Assembly: GCF_042453785.1 (NCBI RefSeq)
Contig: NC_091671.1
Coordinates: forward strand, 7,634,001 to 7,698,000
Reading direction: 5' to 3'
DNA length: 64,000 nucleotides
Origin: Malus domestica
Taxonomy: Eukaryota > Streptophyta > Magnoliopsida > Rosales > Rosaceae
Position numbers and translations under genes: made by a program. Numbering within the stretch: the first letter of the stretch is position 1; the number at the start of each line of letters is the position of its first letter. Below are positions 59,789 through 64,000 of the stretch, piece after piece. The notes beneath the pieces are model-generated. The model saw nothing but the letters and a program-made list of their open reading frames with translations. It searched no databases and was not told where the DNA came from.

Positions 59789-62160
59789 AGAATTTTAAAC
59801 GATTGTCCGATAGTGTATTCAATTAAGATATAAGGGTACAAAATTTCTATTGGTTTCATATCTTTTGTTTACCAACACTAAAAGAATGAATAAATAAGGT
59901 GATTTCACATGAATTTTGGCATGAAATACCTCAAAATTCAAGGTATCCCATTAACATTAACATGGAAGAAAGTGTTTATCTGATACCCAATCCTTCTCAT
60001 CCCTAATCCTTCATATTCATATTCCTTATTATACTCGTATCATACAAGAACATGCCATTAGAAGAGTTATAAAATTTTAGATGTATTCAATTAGGAATTA
60101 TTTTTTTAATACATTCGATATTAACTACACTAAGGGGGTGGAGGACTGGGCTAAACTCAGTTAATAGTTTTAGTTAAAAAATTTCCTTTGCCGAAAATAA
60201 AATCTAAAACATCTCAATTACAAATGAAGAGAAAACTACTATTGATTTTAAAAGAAAGGATCAACCAAGCAGCTATTTGTCTTATGCTTCCACGTGGCAA
60301 ATACCTAGGGCTGAGACGATGCCAGTTGGTTCTTATTAGGATGACTTAATCTAATTGTCAGCTTCGTTTTTCTCATTTATGTGAGTACTAATTACATTAT
60401 AACAGATGAAACCATATTACCAGGGTGGACTCTGTTGTCGGGCTTCGGCGGACTTGCTCATAAGATTGATCAAATTATATCTCTACATTCAAAGTCTTAC
60501 CAAGACTTTGGCTGTCGAATGGCAATATATTTATAACACTACAGATACCATTTGGCTGCAGCCTGTTCGGCCGAAACCCTAGCAAAGACGCCACAAGTGA
60601 TAAACAAATGTTGAAATGGAAAAGTTGGAATCAATCAAACGTTAAAGTGGTGATGTTTAGACAAGTTTGTCATTGTCAATGAGAATTCTCTTAATACAAT
60701 TATGGCATACAATTAATCATTATTCATTGATAACACATGCATGCATGTTTTAATTTTATTCAAGAATTCAAATTTGGCACCATTCCAATTAAGGCTGGAA
60801 AAAATTATCAAAATACCCGAACTTGACCCGAAAAATCTCAAACCCGAACATTCCCAAAACTCAGTACGGAAATCGGGACATGATCACCGATTTTTGGAAA
60901 ACTGAATTTTTTTTGTTTGATTTTGGTTAGTTTTTCTTCTTCCTGAATTGTTTGGTTTCGGTTTTCTATTGGGTTACTGAACCGAAATCAGCCCTAAGTC
61001 TAATATTAAAAAGAGACGTATCATTAAAATTCAAATTTTAATATTAAGAAGAGACCTATCACTAGATCAAAAATTAGTTAATATGTTTGTACACATGCAT
61101 GCATGATCATTTATGATGTTGTCAATAATATGTATAGATGTGTAATTTTTGCAAATAATTTAGGCGTACAGAAAGAGGTCATTAATATCTCATGTCACAA
61201 TTGCTATAAAAATAACCCCTTTTGTTCTCTTTATAATCTCGAAGAGCAAGATCTTATATAATTTGAACTATCAAGTATCAACTGCTAAACAACAACACCA
61301 CACCACACCCCCCCCCCCCCTCCCCCAAAAAATGGAACTTATTTTTAGCAATAACTTTTTGCCATGATCGATATAACAAGAAAACAAAGAACCAGACTGA
61401 AGTCATCATATCAAGTTGATTCAAAATCATCTGTACGTGAATTATTTATCAATATGTGTCGATTGTCTAACAGTTGTTATCACTTCATCCCAAATAGAAA
61501 AAGGGAAAGTGAAGAAAGAAAAAAATACATTACATATACATGGATTATATATTAGTATATACTAGCGTTTTGATTTTATATGTGTTCTAGATTCTCTATA
61601 TATTAATATATGTTGTAATTTAAAGCATATGTGATTAATTAGTTCCACCATGAAACACCAGAAGGCAAAACAAGTTGGAAATAAATATAAAAGAAAAGAT
61701 ACAAACTAATTTTGTTGGTTTCTTTAAACGTATCCAAACATATAATAAATACACCATAATATACCAAAAACCAATAGAGAAGTGATATTTATAAATTAAG
61801 ACCAAAATATACTAAATTAGAGAGTAACCAGTCTAGTTTAATTGACTAAGTTTTGAATTTTTTTTTTTTTTTGTCCTTGGTACAATTAAAATTCATAGCA
61901 TGCTATGACTATATAAAGAAATTAACGGAAAGTGCTATTCACACACCTAATTTTATCACCCACACACATTTGTTATTTTTTTGTCATTGATCGTCTTCAA
62001 ATCATTCGATCTAACAGTTAAAATTTGAGAAGAGTGTGTAAGAAATAAAAACAGATGTGTAGATAGCACTACCCAAATTAAATTGTTTAGAGCATGGTAC
62101 GTAATTTCCAGGTTATTAATATCTAGAATGCAGGCCTTCCTTCTCTCCCAAAATTAATAT
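59789..62160. other. Intergenic DNA upstream of the zinc-finger gene
   Basis: AT-rich. At 60793-60998 a short sequence has end motifs AAGGCTGGAAAA and TCAGCCCTTAG-like complements with CCGAA-rich interior, resembling a small hAT MITE, but no TSD was confirmed. A C-run is at about 61308-61320. The frame at 61364-61555 shows no domain. Confidence 0.4.
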
Positions 62161-62263
62161 ATAATTCTTCACTACCAACAAGTTGACCCATCTCTCAACC
62201 TCTCTCTCTCCCTTTCTGTATCTCTCTCTTCTCTCTTTTTCAGTTAATTGTTTGGTTTTGGCA

Positions 62264-62869
62264 ATGGAGTCTAATCAGGCAAATCAAGAAAATTCAGACC
62301 AGGTGATGACATCGGATGATCAACAACAAGAAGGTGCAAGCAAACAAGCAGCAAAGTCGTATGAATGCAATTTTTGTAAAAGAGGGTTTTCTAATGCACA
62401 AGCTTTAGGAGGGCACATGAACATTCACCGAAAAGACAAAGCCAAGCTCAAGCAAGTCTCCTCATCTAATACTGTTGAAACTAAACACCAACACCAACAC
62501 CAACAACAACAAAAACTTTTGGACATCCCAAAGATGCCATCCTCGTACTCTCCAATACTCCCTACCATCAATTCTTTGCAACACGATAAGCCTATTGGTC
62601 ATGATATTGATAGAAGCACAACAAGGGCACCATGGCCTTGGTTTCTCGATGAAGAAAGCGACACAACCATCCAACAACTCCCACTATTTTCTCAAACACC
62701 ATCACATAACATACATCATCAAAATCCAGGTATACCACAAGTTCATGGGGATCAAAGTGAAAAGAGTTTGCAGTTATCAGGTTCGCAGTTAGACCTTGAG
62801 CTTAGACTAGGACCTGAGCCTCAAAATTCATCGTCATCAACGGAAAATACTACAAGAAAGTTCTTTTGA
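62264..62869 (+). CDS. Single C2H2 zinc-finger transcription factor with EAR motif (SUPERMAN/TAC1-like)
   Basis: Intronless, 201 residues. One plant-specific zinc finger [19 protein letters not shown] (34-51, ending with His55 in MNIHRKDK) uses Cys35, Cys38, His51, His55 and has the invariant QALGGH of plant Q-type fingers. A His/Gln-rich linker follows. The C-terminus carries LDLELRLG (176-183), an EAR repression motif of LxLxL type that recruits TOPLESS-like corepressors. The layout matches the SUPERMAN family; [17 protein letters not shown] is closest to TAC1/RABBIT EARS-like members. A nuclear repressor or regulator of growth genes is expected. The ATG at 62264 was preferred to an in-frame one at 62183, because the extra N-terminal stretch is CT-rich leader. 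A CT-rich 5' UTR lies at 62190-62260. Confidence 0.93.
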   Translation: MESNQANQENSDQVMTSDDQQQEGASKQAAKSYECNFCKRGFSNAQALGGHMNIHRKDKAKLKQVSSSNTVETKHQHQHQQQQKLLDIPKMPSSYSPILPTINSLQHDKPIGHDIDRSTTRAPWPWFLDEESDTTIQQLPLFSQTPSHNIHHQNPGIPQVHGDQSEKSLQLSGSQLDLELRLGPEPQNSSSSTENTTRKFF

Positions 62870-64000
62870 TGAGTCTGAATTTACTCTATTTCAATCCCGG
62901 TATCGTTAATCTCTTTCATGTTTATACATTTTAACTCATTTATTAATTTATATTGTTGATTCATAATTTATGGGCGTTGTGTATAGAATTTCACATTTGA
63001 ATTCGTACATAATTAACCTTTTGTTGGGAAGGGTTCAATTTGACAGTTCAAATCTTCAATATAAAGAAAATCTGAAAATTTTCCAGATTTTATATATTTC
63101 TGAGTTTCAAAGCGCATGCACCTTGACTGAATTATATACATTATTTAGCCTTAAGGATCGATCAAGCAACTGAAACTAGTGATTCGGTGAAGAGAATTAT
63201 AAAACTCCCTTTTAGTGATTGATAGACCGTGTTTATAAATACCTTGAATCAGTATGCAAGGAAAAATGAAAAAGCTATATGCCTTTGTTGTGTAGAACTT
63301 AGGGTTTACAAATGTCCGATGTTGCTGAAGACATTTGACATAACCCTAGCCAGATACATGTAGCCAAGGCTTATGCGCGCTTTATGATTGCGCACATCTC
63401 ATGACTTGCCAATTCGTACTTCCACAAGCTACTCGCTGTCCCATTAATTCTCGTTTTTTGTACAGGAGGGGAGGAGATATAGGAAGAGTTAATTCCATGA
63501 TCTTCAAATTAAGCAAAAGGATGCATATTAAGAGAAAGACCGAGTTGGTGCTTTGGATGTGAAAAAATTAGTCATATGCTTAGTAATGTAGCCGATATTA
63601 GTATCTAATGCATGGACTAATTAATTTGATTATGTCTGTCGTAAGTTTTTCCGATTTTCTTTTTCTTGGCCCATACATATCAAATACTACATTGTGCAAA
63701 TAATGTTGTCAATATATATGGTGTAATTAAAATACTCAGCATCTTATGTCTGAACACCCTTCTTTCTCTCTCACTCTCTCTCTCTCTATACATGTGTGTG
63801 TACTTATATACATTTTGAGATGTTAATTTTTTTACGATTAATCATTTTAATTGGCAAGCATATTAGCAATTTGTACGTGTGTGTGTCCATTAACTTGAAA
63901 AATAGTGTTTGAATAAGACTTCGTTATATTTTACTGGAAGAGCAGTATAGGTACATGTACACTTTGGCTTCAGTATATAGATCTTATGATCAAGCCATAT
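62870..64000. other. 3' flank of the zinc-finger gene, nothing further recognised
   Basis: AT-rich. It includes a CT microsatellite near 63765-63787 and TG runs near 63793-63800 and 63875-63885. No additional gene or element end was seen. Confidence 0.5.

Noticed and set aside
60793..60998. Small hAT MITE
   Set aside because: The ends are suggestive, but no convincing TSD was found and the arms match weakly.

Overview
This is a stretch of plant nuclear DNA, most likely from a woody rosaceous dicot (apple/pear/Prunus type). The genes have GT-AG introns, the intergenic DNA is AT-rich, nearly every plant transposon class is present, and there is a Cassandra-type LTR carrying 5S rRNA sequence. 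The family-level assignment is an inference from repeat content. No prokaryotic feature (operon, CRISPR array, Shine-Dalgarno site) is present. Only two host genes look intact: a five-exon tropinone-reductase-like short-chain dehydrogenase on the minus strand (exons between 20867 and 17523) and an intronless single C2H2 zinc-finger protein with a C-terminal EAR motif on the plus strand (62264-62869).

Layout. 1-3.6 kb: repeat DNA with inverted ~40-bp arrays. 3.7-10.8 kb: a dead paralogue of the dehydrogenase, its exons pulled apart by a CACTA-like insertion, a short LTR element nested in another insertion, and a further insertion in intron 1. 11-17.2 kb: CACTA-like remnant, a 1.1-kb hAT element carrying an intron-containing gene fragment, and a solo LTR with target-site duplication (TSD). 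17.5-20.9 kb: the intact dehydrogenase gene with two MITEs in intron 2. 21.4-25.3 kb: Cassandra solo LTR, then a broken plant-mobile-domain (PMD) gene with triplicated exon/intron units. 25.4-33.3 kb: a Helitron with gene fragments, split by a very young Copia element. 33.46-33.83 kb: a scrap of a Pol V largest-subunit-like gene (NRPE1-like) interrupted by a MITE. 33.8-45.0 kb: a young 11.2-kb LTR element with 1.1-kb LTRs. 45-47.3 kb: CACTA right end and a Mutator-like MITE. 47.4-53.2 kb: a long-TIR element holding a related inner element, gene fragments and an RTE-type LINE. 53.65-59.78 kb: a full-length but decayed Copia element. 59.8-64 kb: the zinc-finger gene and its flanks.

The most unusual object is the 11.2-kb LTR element (33829-45006). 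It has a perfect 5-bp TSD and nearly identical LTRs, encodes gag but no recognisable pol, and carries a 203-aa ORF antisense to gag. Downstream of gag, in gag-sense orientation, it carries a row of intronless pieces of at least five unrelated host genes: an MPK13-like MAP kinase, PEX7, a PB1-domain protein, the N-terminus of ubiquitin and an F-box protein. This fits repeated capture of processed transcripts by a non-autonomous retroelement, comparable in principle to maize Bs1. The window is otherwise a layered record of nested insertions whose TSDs can be read directly.
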